A stretch of DNA of 64,000 bases from Callipepla californica brunnescens (Eukaryota > Chordata > Aves > Galliformes > Odontophoridae): contig JALIRH010000110.1 in the NCBI GenBank assembly GCA_023055505.1, positions 806,001-870,000 of the forward strand. Direction: 5' to 3'. The translations under genes were made by a program, and so were the position numbers. The notes under the pieces were generated by a model. It had not been told where the DNA came from. It saw only the letters and a list, made by a program, of their open reading frames with translations, and searched no databases. Shown in pieces: positions 49,340 through 63,709 of the stretch (position 1 is the stretch's first letter; every line of letters begins with the position of its first letter).

Positions 49340-49999
49340 TCATATGGAAGCACCCTTGGTTCTCAGCCTTCCTTTCTCAAGCTGCTTATCTTGTTCCACA
49401 GCTTCTGCTCTAAATACACTTACTTGTATTCCCACAGAAGTGAAATACTGGAAAGGAACAAACTGGAGACCATCTTGTTGAGACTGAGGGTTGTTGAGTT
49501 TGGACTGTAGGGCATCTCTTTCAGGCTGGAGGGCATCTTTCTTGAACTGAAAAGCGACTTGCTTGGTCTGGAGGGTGTCTTGATCAGACTGGAGGCTGTC
49601 TAAATTGGTCAGGAGAGTTTGATTGTCAGCTAAAAGACTCTCTTTCTGGATCTGGACACTATCCCTCTCGGCTCGGAGACTCTCTCGCTCTATTTCAGAA
49701 ACTCTGTGCCTCTCTGGGATAGTATTGAATAAGGTCCGATTGGCATAAGCCAGACCCCAAATAATTTGGGCCTCCTCAGATCTGTCTGAGCCGCAGCATC
49801 CCTGTCTCAAATATCTGCTCAAGTTCTCAGGATGTTGCAGGTGCTCAGGGAAAAGGTCCCAGTACGTTTTGAGCATTAAAAGGGAAAAAGCAATGAAATG
49901 CAGCCCCTTTAAGAGCAGTTTAAAAAGAGAGAGCATTTTTTCTTCTTTACTATAACAAGTTAACAGCACCCAAAAAAGTTTACAAATATCCCAGAACAA
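49340..49999 (-). CDS. Chimeric frame: gag N-terminus joined to spacer sequence
   Basis: 219 codons. Residues 1-181 are identical to the provirus 2 gag-like product; at 49,458 the frame leaves the heptad repeat and reads about 38 residues from spacer DNA before stopping. The added part is Glu/Lys/Gln-rich and continues without a break, which may be chance or the true continuation of another gag allele. No expression evidence can be read from the sequence. Confidence 0.5.
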   Translation of the reverse strand: MFWDICKLFWVLLTCYSKEEKMLSLFKLLLKGLHFIAFSLLMLKTYWDLFPEHLQHPENLSRYLRQGCCGSDRSEEAQIIWGLAYANRTLFNTIPERHRVSEIERESLRAERDSVQIQKESLLADNQTLLTNLDSLQSDQDTLQTKQVAFQFKKDALQPERDALQSKLNNPQSQQDGLQFVPFQYFTSVGIQVSVFRAEAVEQDKQLEKGRLRTKGASI

Positions 50000-50717
50000 C
50001 TGGCAGTACGCCCAGACTTCAAGGTCATGTTTTGCCGTACAGCACCTGCAGTACAGATAATCTTGCTAGCAAGAGACAGAGATTCACTCTAAAAGTATGT
50101 CTCTGCCCAGCTAAGGCAGCTCGTTTGCCCCACGTTGGGCGCCAAAAAAATGTCAACGGTTTACCGGGATGGATCGGCCCAGTTCCGTGACGATTGGTGC
50201 GGGGGACCCACGGACCCACACCCCAGGAAAGGGGAAGGAAAAAGGGAAAAGGGAGATGGGCCTAGAAACAAAACAGCGGCAACAATCTGAGGAGGAAAGC
50301 TAATTTACTAAATAAGATATCAGAAAGTGAAATAACACAATATAATACAATATAATTGGAATTGAGGCTAATAAATCAAATAAAATGAGCAAGAGAGAGT
50401 GTCCGATAAACCGAAGGCCTTACGCTAACGCTGAAGGCGATACGGCAGCTAGCACCCACTGCTGAGTCGATCCCGAAGGAAAGAGAGTGTCCCATGACCG
50501 CAGAGAGTTTTTATCTGTTCCCTCTGAGCGGAAAACACGTAAAAATACAAAGCATCGCAAAGTCCTCTGGGGAATGTAGTGCTTCTTCTCTTCTGAGGCA
50601 GGTGTACCTGGAATTATCAATGATTTATGAAGCTGGAGTATTAGCTCTTTAACTCTTAATGCAATACATGATGTTATGATGTGGGATACCGGTACCAAAA
50701 ATCATAAAACCATGACA
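49458..50717 (-). mobile_element. Truncated 5' part of provirus 2, right arm
   Basis: LTR at 50,151-50,717, primer site at 50,127-50,144, leader and gag start; cut at the arm boundary. It has no partner LTR on this side. Confidence 0.93.
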
Positions 50718-52297
50718 ATTTCAACAGTGGCTGCAGTGATGTAAAAAAAATAAATAAAAAAAGAGCCAGGTTCTGGACAACCATTCACAGCTGCCACACC
50801 TCAAGAAAAGGAGTTTCTTGATCAGCTTATTCACATGAGTCGGACAATAATGGTTAATATGCAGAAAAAATAGTGTTTTTGTAGCTAAGAACTTGCTCTA
50901 TCAGAGTGTTTTTGAGCTCTTCCTATCTCTATTCCACATTCCTATTTCTATTCCACAGAAATAAGTAAGAGCCCTTTCTTTCAGAGTGACCTATGTATTT
51001 ATGTAAGTTACCATGACCACATCTTGACTAGATACAGAAATTCCAACTACAATGACATAGGGCAACAAAGGCTAATGATAAAAAAAAGTTTGTACACCAC
51101 ATTTATCATAGGAGCTGCATAGAAAAAAAATCACTATTATGCTGAACTTATATATACTTTTTAAATACACTTCCAAAATGTTCCAACTAAAAATCATCCT
51201 GATTAAAAGGTGACAAGATACAGATGTCCACATAGCACGCTAAACAACTGCTTTAGCAAATCAGTCACAGCTTACCCGTAAGATTCCAACAGGTCAACAC
51301 CTCTGTCTGTCCAAAGTGCTTAGCCCAGTCTAAAGCCACCCTGACAGAACTGCGTAACAGTCTTTACTATTTATCTCTTCAAAAGATATGTAAGGTCAGC
51401 ACCTCATGCAAGATGACAGCTTGTGTTCTATCACGTTCTATCATTACCATTTAAGTAGGGCCATTACTGCTAGATCTCCATCTTCCCAAATGCAAAAACA
51501 CGTAATAAATAGCTGCATGATTTTTAAATGGCTGCAAATCTTTACCACATATGAACACTACCTCTTCACAGCAGTACATGCAAACACACAGAGAGGAAGG
51601 AGTAGAAGAATGCACCATTCCTTCAAAAAACAGAAATCAATGCACACACCTAAGCCGTGCCTTTTTAAGGTGTTCTTTTCTTAACTCCTTTAAATCATCC
51701 TGAGAATTCATGCCCCAGACGTTTTTCTCCTACACATGTTAAGGATGCTGAGCTTTTTAATACAAGAACCATTCTCTTCACAAAGCAAATCATTCTGTTT
51801 TCCTTTCAAACTGCATTACCTCTCAGATTCTTCAAATAACAGACACCTGGAATCCTAACTCTTACCCTTCCACACTACATACTATAGTTTACAGTAGCTT
51901 CCTCTTTTCCCAAGATAAATTCAAGGTCACAAAAATCTGAACGTTTAGATATGAATGTTTAGATTTTGATACACGCTATGACATACCTGCAGCCACACAT
52001 TGCAAAGACCTTCACCCCGCACTATATCATTTAAAAGTCTGCACAGTTCACTGTCATATAGATTGGAATAATCAAGCATTTATAGTCTAATTAAATCTAT
52101 CAAGAAGGATCCTCATCTTTTCCTAATCATACATTACATCAGCTCCCTTGAAAGTAGAAGCATACAACCCATTCTTAAGACTGCCTGAGAATTAATGTAG
52201 AATTCATGGAAAGCAATCTGATGAAACGTATTCTAAATTACTTTGACTATTAAAACTTGCTACCACCTGCAGCATTCTGATAAATCAGTAAATTAAA
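50718..52297 (-). other. Probable YTHDC2 relic flank, right arm
   Basis: Mirror of 41,696-43,275; no exon recognised. Confidence 0.45.
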
Positions 52298-52498
52298 AAT
52301 TCTGCTACATCTCCCAAGTTCTCATTTTTATACTTGGAAGTAAGTTTCTCAAAATCTGCTTTTCCTTTTAGCAGCCATCGGATGATCTGCAGTAGATGCT
52401 TGCTCCCACACTGATCAGTTGCTCTACTTCACTTGTAAAGCCTCTCCCTGACGCAGTCATTAGTGCAGCTGCACTGGTTTCACTATGCCTATAATCAA
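52297..52498 (-). pseudogene. YTHDC2: YTHDC2 exon relic 3, right arm
   Basis: Same ankyrin-region sequence, frameshift and CG acceptor as the left copy, so these lesions predate the duplication or were homogenised. Confidence 0.84.
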
Positions 52499-52839
52499 CG
52501 GAGAAGCAAAACACATGGGCCAAAACATTACGCATTTTTTTCATCTAAACAAAACACAAATATGACTTTCAAAATCTTCACCAACAAAATTTTGTTTCTT
52601 CATCTACCAGTCAGTTCACATGAACGTAATGTCTGTCAAACAGCATCAACCTCCTTGTCAATACTTCCAAATGAGAAAGGAACAAGTACTCCATTCGTTA
52701 ACTATTCCACATACTCATTGTTCAAAAAGGGAAAGATAAGAAACAAAAATTAACACTTAAAAAAAGATATAAAGTCATAGAAAAATCACTTTGTCATTTA
52801 TTTTTTCCTTATTTAACAAGATGAACAAAAGCAACTTAC

Positions 52840-52963
52840 CGCTGACGTTTTCGGTTAAAATGAAATGGAACACCTGAGCAAAGGAATTGATATCGTTATG
52901 TTAGACAGACAAAAATCCATCTTTTATTAGCCATGGTTCAAGACAACCTGAACCTTTTTCAAC
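52840..52963 (-). pseudogene. YTHDC2: YTHDC2 exon relic 2, right arm
   Basis: Mirror of 41,029-41,152 with the same TAA and intact splice sites. Confidence 0.84.
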
Positions 52964-53551
52964 CTGAGGAGAAAGAAAACAGGATTAAATTGATGAATCT
53001 CTTCAGGATGTTCTTTTGTCTTCATTCTCACAGATGAGGAACTAAGAAATCTAGTTTTTAAACAACTAGAAATACAGAATTCAGTTATCAGTTAATGCAT
53101 TTATGGTATCTTCACTCGAGCATGTCGACTCCATCGCTCAGCTTTGTGCCACCCACAAACTTTCTGAAATGCACTTCATCTCACATTCCACATTAACAAC
53201 ACACATGGTTACAAATAATACCAGCTCCAATCCAAGCCCCTGAGGGTCAATACTCATCACTGGACCCACCTGAAGATCAAGTCACTGACTGCAACTATCT
53301 GAATTCAATAATCCAGACAATCCCTATTCCGAATATCCAATCCATCCACTTCACACAACCATGTTTCACCCCCAGGCCCTCAGAGAATACATGCTGACTG
53401 ACACTAGTAATCTGTTTTCCATGTGCTATAACAGTTCACAGAAGGATATGCTCTATGACCTTATCAGGCTCAGAAAAGGAGTGGCCTGTGGTTGTACAGA
53501 TCTTTCTTCTTTAATGTTTTAATAATGGGAGTTATGTTTCTTCTTGTCCAG

Positions 53552-53820
53552 TCATGGAATCACCAAGGTTGGAAAAGACCTGTAAGATCATCACGTCTGA
53601 CCACTCACCCATCACCAATAGTTCTCACCAAACCATGTCCCTCTACACAATGTCCAAACGTACCCTGAACACCTCCAGGGTCGGTGCCTCCAGCCCCTCC
53701 CTGGACAGGGCAGTGCCCGACCACTCTTTCAGAGTCGCAGTGTTTCCTAACATCCAGCCTGAATCTCCCTTGGCGCAGCTTGAAGCCATTCCCTCTAGTC
53801 CTATCACTACCCACACGAGA
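53552..53820 (-). mobile_element. CR1 LINE 3' end, right arm
   Basis: Mirror of 40,172-40,440; two bases differ, giving GACCCTGG opposite GATACTGG. Confidence 0.9.
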
Positions 53821-54474
53821 GAAAAGGCCGAATCACTGAGAACTTCACAAGACTGCCATGGCATGCCAAAGATGATGCACAGCAATTTCCTCACCCAGTT
53901 TCCTCAGTACCCTCATGTCGGAGCGCGGCAGAAAATTGTCGGGCCCCAATGAAGTCGACGGGAGACAAAGACACAATCAGTATGATCAAATGGTCTCAAC
54001 TTCAATCAGAAGGCTGTGTACATTTATAGTAGTGGTAATGAAGTTCATACATATTGCAAAACCTGAGCTCCTAATAGGTTAAAGATATAAGTGCACAGAA
54101 GTTTCTGTTATACATTCTTGTGGCTAAGCAGAAGTTTCATTGGTCACTACTTTCTTAAATATTTACTCCTACCACCTTCACTTTGCGGCAAGGTTACCGT
54201 GCCCTTGTCTGTAATTGGATGGTGCCCCTTCATGTTTTTGCTCAAGCTACTGCAGCTGGTCCTGCACCTGGTTCCCGTGGCCTTTCTCAGCAAGCCAGGT
54301 TTCAACTACTCTCTCCACACCCTCACATGAACCTCACCAGACACCACAGACTTGTGCACACCCAGAACTCTTAGATGGTCTCAAACCATCCTTTCCCAAT
54401 ATCTTTAGAAAACAGTTTTTTAAAGGTTAACTACGTAAATCTGGAACATTTCTTCCAACAAAGGAAAAGCTTAC

Positions 54475-54623
54475 CAGATCATCAAATACCGTCTCACCGC
54501 CGCTCCCCAGCACATTATATCATTCAGATACACTTGCAACAGATTTTTTTCTCCCTGACTGTGGGTTGCTGCTGTTTTCTCCATCAGAACACCACTCAGT
54601 AGGAGCACTTGGCTGCTCTTCTT
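54475..54623 (-). pseudogene. YTHDC2: YTHDC2 exon relic 1, right arm
   Basis: Mirror of 39,369-39,517 with the same TGA. Confidence 0.78.
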
Positions 54624-55126
54624 CTAGAAGGTGAAAAATATTTTCAGAACAGTTTTATAATCACTTTAATGATCTACTGCTTTCCGTTACAAAAATAGTG
54701 ACTTCAAATCACAAGTTTACCTATAGCATTCTATTTTACTCAATCCAGAAGTTGGTACCAGTCCAACAGAAATTCTGTAAGGGCACACGAAGTGCATGAC
54801 TGCAAATGTGTGCTCCAAGAGCACAGTGAGAAGTACTATCCAGGTGCTACTAACAGGAACTGTTTCTGTGCAAGATGTACACAATCCTGCGCTGTTCAAT
54901 GGCTGCAATTTAATCTGTACCTCTATGTCAACACATCGTGTCATCTTGTTCTGTATTTTTTCCATGGAGGCAACACACAGCATAACATGCAAATCTATGC
55001 CATTATATTAGCAAAATGTTTATCAACCGAAAGCCAAAAGCATGCCTTTTTTTAATTGATCATCTTCAATAACGTGAACGTTACAAGTTTAAAGATACTT
55101 GCCGTTATCTAATCACGTCTCCTTTA

Positions 55127-55646
55127 TCATTCCAGAGGGCGCTGACGTGGCGGCATGCCGCGCTCGGCCACGGCTACCCGGCTCCGAAGGGGAAGAACGG
55201 TCCTCTGAGGCGCCGGGAGAGCGCTGCTGGGGCGGCTTGCTGCGTCCAGCCACGTCTACCAGGCTTCGACAGAGCCGAACGGTCCGCTGACGGGCCTAGA
55301 GGGCACCGCCCGGGCGGCTTGCCGCCCTCGGCCACGTCTACCCGGCTCTGACCGGAACGAACAGTCCGCTGAGGCGCCTACAGGGCACCGCCGGGGCGTC
55401 TTGCCGCGCTCGGCCTCATCTACCCAGCTCCGACAGACATGGTGCTCTGGGCGGAAGTGCCCAGAGGGCGTCGCCGGGGAGGCTTGCCGCGTCCGGCCAC
55501 GTCTACCCGGCTCCGATGGGGCAGAACGGTCCGATGAGGCGCCTAGAGATAGCCGCCGTGGCGGCTTGCCGCGCTCGGCCACGTCTACACGGCTCTGACA
55601 GGGCCAACGGTCCGCTGAGGCACCTAGAGGGCCGCAGGGCGGGGTG
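55127..55646 (-). repeat. 82-bp satellite, inner block (right arm)
   Basis: Mirror of 38,346-38,865. In this orientation the CTAGAGGGCGC-type core reads on plus. Confidence 0.87.
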
Positions 55647-56327
55647 GATAAATGCGCGTTTTGTTTGGTTTTGTTTTTAAATGAGGATGATCGTTTAATA
55701 AAAGTAAAATTAATCTTGAGATTACAATGTTTTCATCTTTCTGATTCTTCTTTCCTCCTCTTTATTATATTACTTCTTATTTTTTGACCGGTTTTTCTTT
55801 CCCTTTTTTTTTTTTTTTTGGGGGGGGGGGGGGTAGACTTGTCTGCCAGCTCGATTCCCCCTCCCATCCATGGGGATTCGTTTATCCGAGGTTTTATATT
55901 CTCTTGATTATTCTTTTCTTTTCAGTTAGTGATCTTTCTCCGGCCGAAGTCGCCTCCTTCAGATGTGTAGATGTGACGCGGCGGCTGGACTCGGCAACCC
56001 CCCTCTGCCCCCACCACTTCCCCCCCCCCCCCTCAACTTTTCCAACCTTACCCCACGCTGATCCGCCCCGCTCCGCCCGACACTTCTGTCGTGCTGCTAC
56101 CCAATTTAATTTCTAGTTTTATTTTTAGCCGCCTTTTTACTTTAATTTTTTTTGTACGGTGGGGGGGCTAGGGGGGGCTAGGTGTGGGGGAAATGTGCGT
56201 TTTGTTTCATTTTGTTTATAAATGAGGATGATTGTTTAATAAAAGTACAATTAAACTTGAGCTTAAAATATGTTTTCCTCTTTCTGATTCTTCTTTCCTC
56301 CTGTTTATTATATCACAGTTTTTTTTC

Positions 56328-56363
<36 letters not shown>

Positions 56364-56382
56364 AGAGAGAGAGGGGGGTAAA
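55647..56382 (-). repeat. AT and C-rich modules (right arm, inner)
   Basis: Mirror of 37,621-38,345: AT module, homopolymer, C-rich module, AT module, long T run. Confidence 0.83.
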
Positions 56383-57274
56383 CCTGTCAGGCCGGACGGC
56401 GGGATAGACCTGTCCGCCCGGCAGGCGGGGTAGACCTGTCCTCCCCGCCGCCGGGGTAGACCTGTCCGCCCGCTTACTTCCCCCCTCTCGTCCACAGGGA
56501 TTCAGGGTGCAGGACGGAGCTGCCACGATTGCGGTGCCCAGGCTACTTGCCGCGCTCGGCCACGTCTACCGGACTCCGACAGGGACGAACGGTCCGCTGA
56601 GGCGCCTAGAGGGCGCAGCCGGGGCGGCTTGCCGCGCTCGGCCACGTCTACCAGGCTCCGACGGAATTCGCAGGGCGGAGCTGCCCAGAGGGTGAAACTG
56701 GGGCGACTCGCCGCGTACGGCCTCATCTACCCGGCTCCGACCGTGACGAACGGTTTGCTGAGGCGCCTAGAGGGCGCTGCCGTGTCGGCTTGCCGCGCTC
56801 GGCCACGTCTACCCGGCTCCAACCCAGCTGAACGGTCCGCTGTGACGCCTAGAGGGCGCTGCCGGGGATGCTTGCCGCGTCCAGCCACGTCTACCCGGCT
56901 CCGATAGGGACGAACGGTCCGATGAGACTCCTAGAGTGCGCCGCCGGGATGTCTTGCCGCGCTCGGCCCTGTCTACCCTGCTCCGAGAGGGCAGAACGGT
57001 CCGATGAGACGCCTAGAGATAGCCGCCGGGGCGGCTTGCCGCGTCCGGGCTCCGACAGACTTGGCGCGCTATGCTGAACTGCCCAGAGGGCGCCGCCGGG
57101 GCTACTTGCCGCGCTCGGCCACGTCTACCCGGCTCCGACGGGACGAACGGTATGCTGAGGCGCCTAGAGGGCGCTGCCGTGTCGGCTTGCCGCGCTCGGA
57201 CACGTCTACCCGGCTCCAACAGACTTGCGCAGGGCGGAGTTGCCCAGAGGGCGCCGCCGGGGCGTCTTGCTTTA
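56383..57274 (-). repeat. 82-bp satellite, main block (right arm)
   Basis: Mirror of 36,719-37,620, with 26-bp units at its outer-left end. Confidence 0.88.
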
Positions 57275-57526
57275 TTTTTAGCCGCCTTTTTACTTTAATT
57301 TTTTTTTTTTTTATGCGGGATGGGGGAAGGGGGGGGGATAGGTGTGGGGGAAATGTGCGTTTTGTTTCATTTTGTTTATAAATGAGGATGATTGTTTAAT
57401 AGAAGTACAATTAAACGAGCTTAAAATATGTTTTCCTCTTTCTGATTCTTCTTTCCTCCTGATTATTATATTACTTCTTAATTTTTGACAGGTTTTTTTT
57501 CCTTTTTTTTTTTTTTTTTTTTTTGA
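57275..57526 (-). repeat. AT module and homopolymers (right arm)
   Basis: Mirror of 36,471-36,718. Confidence 0.83.
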
Positions 57527-57843
57527 GAGAGAGAGAGAGAGGGTGGTAAACCTGTCTGGCCGGACGGCAGGATAGACATGTCCTCCCTGCCTCCGGGGTA
57601 GACCTGCCTGCCAGCTTACTTCCCCCTCCCGTAAACGGGGATTCAGCGTGCAGGGCGGAGCTGCCACGAGTGCGGTGCCCGGGCTGCATGCCGTGCTCGG
57701 CCACTTCTACCCTGCTTCGACGAGGCCTAACGGTCCGCTGAGGCGCCTAAAGTGCGCCGCCGGGGCGTCTTGCCGCATCCGGCCTCGTCTACCAGGCTCC
57801 AACAGAGCAGAACGGTCCGCTGAGGCGCCTAGAGGGCGCCGCA
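57527..57843 (-). repeat. 82-bp satellite with 26-bp units (right arm)
   Basis: Mirror of 36,154-36,470. Confidence 0.85.
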
Positions 57844-58249
57844 TGGGCCAAGACACACAGGCATCCTTCTTCAAAGCATGGCACTCCTTTAATATCTCTG
57901 TGTAGGGCAAATAACCCCCCAAGAACAGCACCCAAAAGAAATATGCCAAAGATGGCATATTTTTGGTAGGCTTAAGTAGACGGTATACAAACAAATAGTA
58001 AAAAGAGAGTGGCTCACCTTTTATGATGGTCTAGCCTCAACAAAGACTCCACTAGGGCGGGATCTCCAACAAGAGATCCTTCCCTGGGGGTGGTCAGCCC
58101 TTAAATGGGGTCTGGGAGAGGTGGAGCCAGGCTCCACCCCTTCCAATCACACAGGTACGTTACCTTCACCTGTGCCCCTGCGGCTGACTCAGTGCTCACC
58201 TCAGGTGATCAATCAGTGGTTCAGGCCATAATCCAACAGTTCCCATACA
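57844..58249 (-). mobile_element. Second-family LTR copy 3, right arm
   Basis: Mirror of 35,748-36,153; polypurine tract at 58,250-58,261 on minus, and the internal remnant to about 58,577. Confidence 0.75.
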
Positions 58250-58628
58250 CTCCACCCCTTCATGACATGAACCACTGAATAAGTAACTATAGGGTGAGCC
58301 CTCCTTAATACAGAGACCCAATACATCACGACGCTTACATAATGCCCCATCACGATGCATGTTGATGTAATCTGGGACGAGTGATGATCAGCATATGGCT
58401 CGTGTTCTTCCTTGGGCCAGTGCTCGGTGGTATCTACTGGAAGCATGCAGTCACGTTGTGCAGGACCATCCTACTTTTCATCAGTCCCGGGCAGACCATC
58501 ACTGGATGTTGCACAGGATCTTATAGCAACTCTGGAATACTTCAGCATCATTTGGTTCCCTCCGGTGACTCATAGACTCACGAGGAGTAATACAGGTGGT
58601 TCAAAGGTACCAAGACGGGGAGGTCCGC

Positions 58629-60544
<1,916 letters not shown>

Positions 60545-61559
60545 CTGCAAGGACAAGGGAAATGTCAGCGGAACTGTGAGGGAACACAGCAGTCCCTGTC
60601 TAAGCCCAGGCCTCCTCAGCTTATCTGCTGGGCACTGCCTGAGGGATGGCACACCACACCTTGCACAGGAAGGCAATGAGCAACAGAATTCAAAACACTC
60701 TGGCTAAAAAGATAGTAGTCATCACAAAGCTGTCTCAAACTGGGAGGCTGAAAGAACTGACAGCTGACAGTTCAGCAGCTGAGGGCTGACTGACCATGGG
60801 ACTAAAGACAAAGCATGGCAAGGAGACAGTCATCTTACCCCAAAACAGAGAGCAGCCCAAGTGGGTGAGGTCACACCTGAGCAGAGATCCCTCACACCTC
60901 AATGTCCAGTCACCTTGCTGATGCAGATCTGCTGAAGGAGACTCACAGTTACTCTGGAGCTTTGTGACCTTCTCTAAGGTTATGTCCTAGACTGTGCACA
61001 TGTAATTCCAGAAAACCGTGACCAAGTCTGGGGCTAGAAGAGGATCCACCAGTGCCAGTGCTCCTTAACTTTGTGGTTTGAGGAGCTGAGACAGAACGGG
61101 TGCCACTCAATGGGAGGGGCTCCTGTAGGTGTGTGTGTAACCCTACCCTCTATGCAGTAAATAACCAAGTGCATCCAGCCATCTCCCATCTTACTCAGTC
61201 GCTGTTAAATCACTACAGCATATCTGTAGTGCATCAAAAAAGACAGCCCTGCTTCTCTGTCTCATAGTATTGAATATTGCATTTGTATCCATCTGTGACA
61301 AACTGGAAAGTCACGAGGGTCCACACAAAAATGAAAGGAGAGAGGTGTCACCTGCAAAATGCCAGGTTTGGAAGCTGCATATGAAGGAAAGAAGAACAGA
61401 AATAGACGGGAACAGGGAACAGAAGCGAAAGCAGAGGAGAGTCAATCTATAGAATTGCAAACAAATCTCTGAAAGCAGAGTAATCAATCTTTGCATAAAT
61501 AAATAAGGAAGCATTAGCCCTGGGCATTCCCAGAGACACTGTTCATAATCAGCCCAGAG
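60545..61559 (-). other. Upstream region of the KRAB locus, right arm
   Basis: Mirror of 32,441-33,452; no exon recognised. Confidence 0.4.
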
Positions 61560-62021
61560 GTAATACGATGAACAGGAGGAAAGAACAATCAGAAAGAGGA
61601 AAACATATTTTAAGCTCAAGTTTAATTTTACTTTTAATAAACAATCATCCTCATTTAAAAACAAAACGAAACAAAACATGCATTTCCCCCCCTTGCCGCC
61701 CCCCCTCCCCCAAAAATCATTTAAAGTAAAAAGGCGGTTAAAGATAAAACTAGTAATAAAATTGGGTAGCAGCACGACAGAAGTGTCGGGCGGTGTGGGG
61801 CGGATCAGCGTGGGGTAAGGTTGGAAAAGTTGAGGGGGGGGGGGAAGAGGTGGGGCTAAAGGGGGGGACGCCGAGTCCAGGCACCGTGTCACATCTACCC
61901 CGCCGAAGGAGGCGACTTCAGCCGGAGAAAGATCACTAACTAAAAAGAAAAGAATAATAAAGAGAATAAAAATCCTCAAATAAACGAATTCCCGTGGACG
62001 GGGTGGGGAAGCAAGTGGGAG
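61560..62021 (+). repeat. AT and C-rich modules (right arm, outer 1)
   Basis: Mirror of 31,976-32,440. Confidence 0.84.
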
Positions 62022-62560
62022 GACAGGTCTACCCCAGCGGCTGGGCGGAGATGTCTTCCCAGGTGGAAGGGCGGACAGGTCTACCACTGCGGCCGGGAGG
62101 ACAGGTCTACCCAGGCGGCAGGGCGGACAGGTCTACCACTGCGGCCGGGAGGACAGGTGTACCCCGGCGGCAGGGCGGACAGGTCTACCACTGCGGCCCG
62201 GAGGACAGGTCTACCCCGAAAGCTGGGCGGACAGGTCTACCCCGGCGGCTGGGCGGACACATCTACCCCGGCGGCTGGGCGGACAGGTCTACTCCGGTGG
62301 TCGGGCGGACAGGTCTACCCCTGCGGCCGGGAGGACAGGTGTACCCCGGCGGCAGGGCGGACAGGTCTATCACTGCGGCCCGGAGGACAGGTCTACCCCG
62401 AAAGCTGGGCGGACAGGTCTACCCCGGCGGCTGGGCGGACACGTCTACCCCGGCGGCTGGGCGGACAGGTCTACTCCGGTGGTCGGGCGGACAGGTCTAC
62501 CCCTGCGCCTGGGAGGACAGGTCTACCCCTGCGTCAGGGAGGACAGGTCTACCCCACGAA
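62022..62560 (+). repeat. 26-bp array (right arm, inner)
   Basis: Mirror of 31,437-31,975. Units at 62,040-62,080 differ from the left arm (GATGTCTTCCCAGGTGG), so the array has changed after duplication. Confidence 0.92.
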
Positions 62561-63041
62561 AAAAAAAAAAAACCGGTCAAAAATTAATAAGTAATATAAT
62601 AAACAGGAGGAAAGAACAATCAGAAAGAGGAAAACATATTTTAAGCTCAAGTTTAATTTTACTTTTATTAAACAACCATCCTCCTTTAAAAAAAAAACAA
62701 AACACGCATTTCCCCCCCTATGCCCCCCCCCGTCCCCCAAAAATCATTTAAAGTAAAAAGGCGGTTAAAGATAAAACTAGTAATAAAATTGGGTAGCAGC
62801 ACGACAGAAATGTCGGGCGGTGTGGGGCGGATGAGCGTGGGGTAAGGTTGGAAATGTTGAGGGGGGGGGGGGGAAGAGGTGGGGGCAAAGGGGAGGGACG
62901 CCGAGTCCAGGCACCGTGTCAAATCTATCCCGCCGAAGGTGACGACTTTAGCCGGAGAAAGATCACTAACTAAAAAGAAAAGAATAATAGAGAATAAAAA
63001 ACCTCGGGAGGGGGAGGGGGAGGAGGTGGGGGAGGGGGGTA
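62561..63041 (+). repeat. AT and C-rich modules (right arm, outer 2)
   Basis: Mirror of 30,961-31,436. Confidence 0.84.
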
Positions 63042-63277
63042 GCGAGCGGGAGGACAGGTCTACCCCGGCGGCTGGGCAGAGAGGTCTAAACCCTCTCTCG
63101 GGTGGACAGGTCTACCCCCTCGGCCAGGAGAACAGGTCTACCCCTGCGGCAGGGAGGACAGGTCTACCCCGAAAGCCGGGCGGACAGGTCTACCCAGGCA
63201 GCAGAGCGGACAGGTCTACCGCGGCAACAGGGCGGACAGGTCTACCCCGGCGGCAGGGCGGACAGGTCTACCCCACA
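63042..63277 (+). repeat. 26-bp array (right arm, outer)
   Basis: Mirror of 30,720-30,960. Confidence 0.92.
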
Positions 63278-63399
63278 AAAAAAATAAAGGTCAAAAATAA
63301 AGAAGTAATATAATAAACAGGAAGAAAGAACAATCAGAAAGAGGAAAACATATTTTAAGCTCTAGTTTAATTTTACTTTTAGAAGTAAAAAATTTTAGA
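63278..63399 (+). repeat. AT module (right arm, outermost)
   Basis: Mirror of 30,598-30,719; unique sequence follows to the window end. Confidence 0.8.
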
Positions 63400-63671
63400 A
63401 GTACAGAGAACTATGTATCATTGCAGTCCTATGCAGTTCTGGCGTTGATAGTCAGATGACCTTTAACATAGGCTAAAATAGCTCTTAATAATTCTAATTA
63501 ACTTCATTTCTAAAGAATGCTGTAGTCACGAATAAGCCTTCACTGAGGACTGGAGTTGTTCAGAAGGTTTTGTCATCCTTTCATTAGTCTTGATAATGAA
63601 GACCTCATTTTAGAGGAAAACTTAATTTAATGGTCTTGTTACTGGATGACCTTGATGTGGTTAAGACGCTC

Positions 63672-63709
63672 GTCTGTGTGTGTGTGTGTCTGTGTGTGTG
63701 TGTGTGTGT
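63672..63709. repeat. (GT)n microsatellite, right arm
   Basis: Mirror of the CA repeat at 30,288; surrounding sequence to 64,000 shows no gene. Confidence 0.92.

Larger units (their letters stand above)
44536..49457 (+). other. Spacer of the inverted repeat
   Basis: 4,922 bp present once: the rest of provirus 2 and 943 bp of other sequence. It includes telomere-like DNA at 48,732-48,897. The stretch 48,898-49,457 shows no recognised gene. Confidence 0.93.

Noticed and set aside
53554..53952. A 132-codon frame in each arm at the CR1
   Set aside because: Antisense frame across a CR1 tail; no family resemblance.
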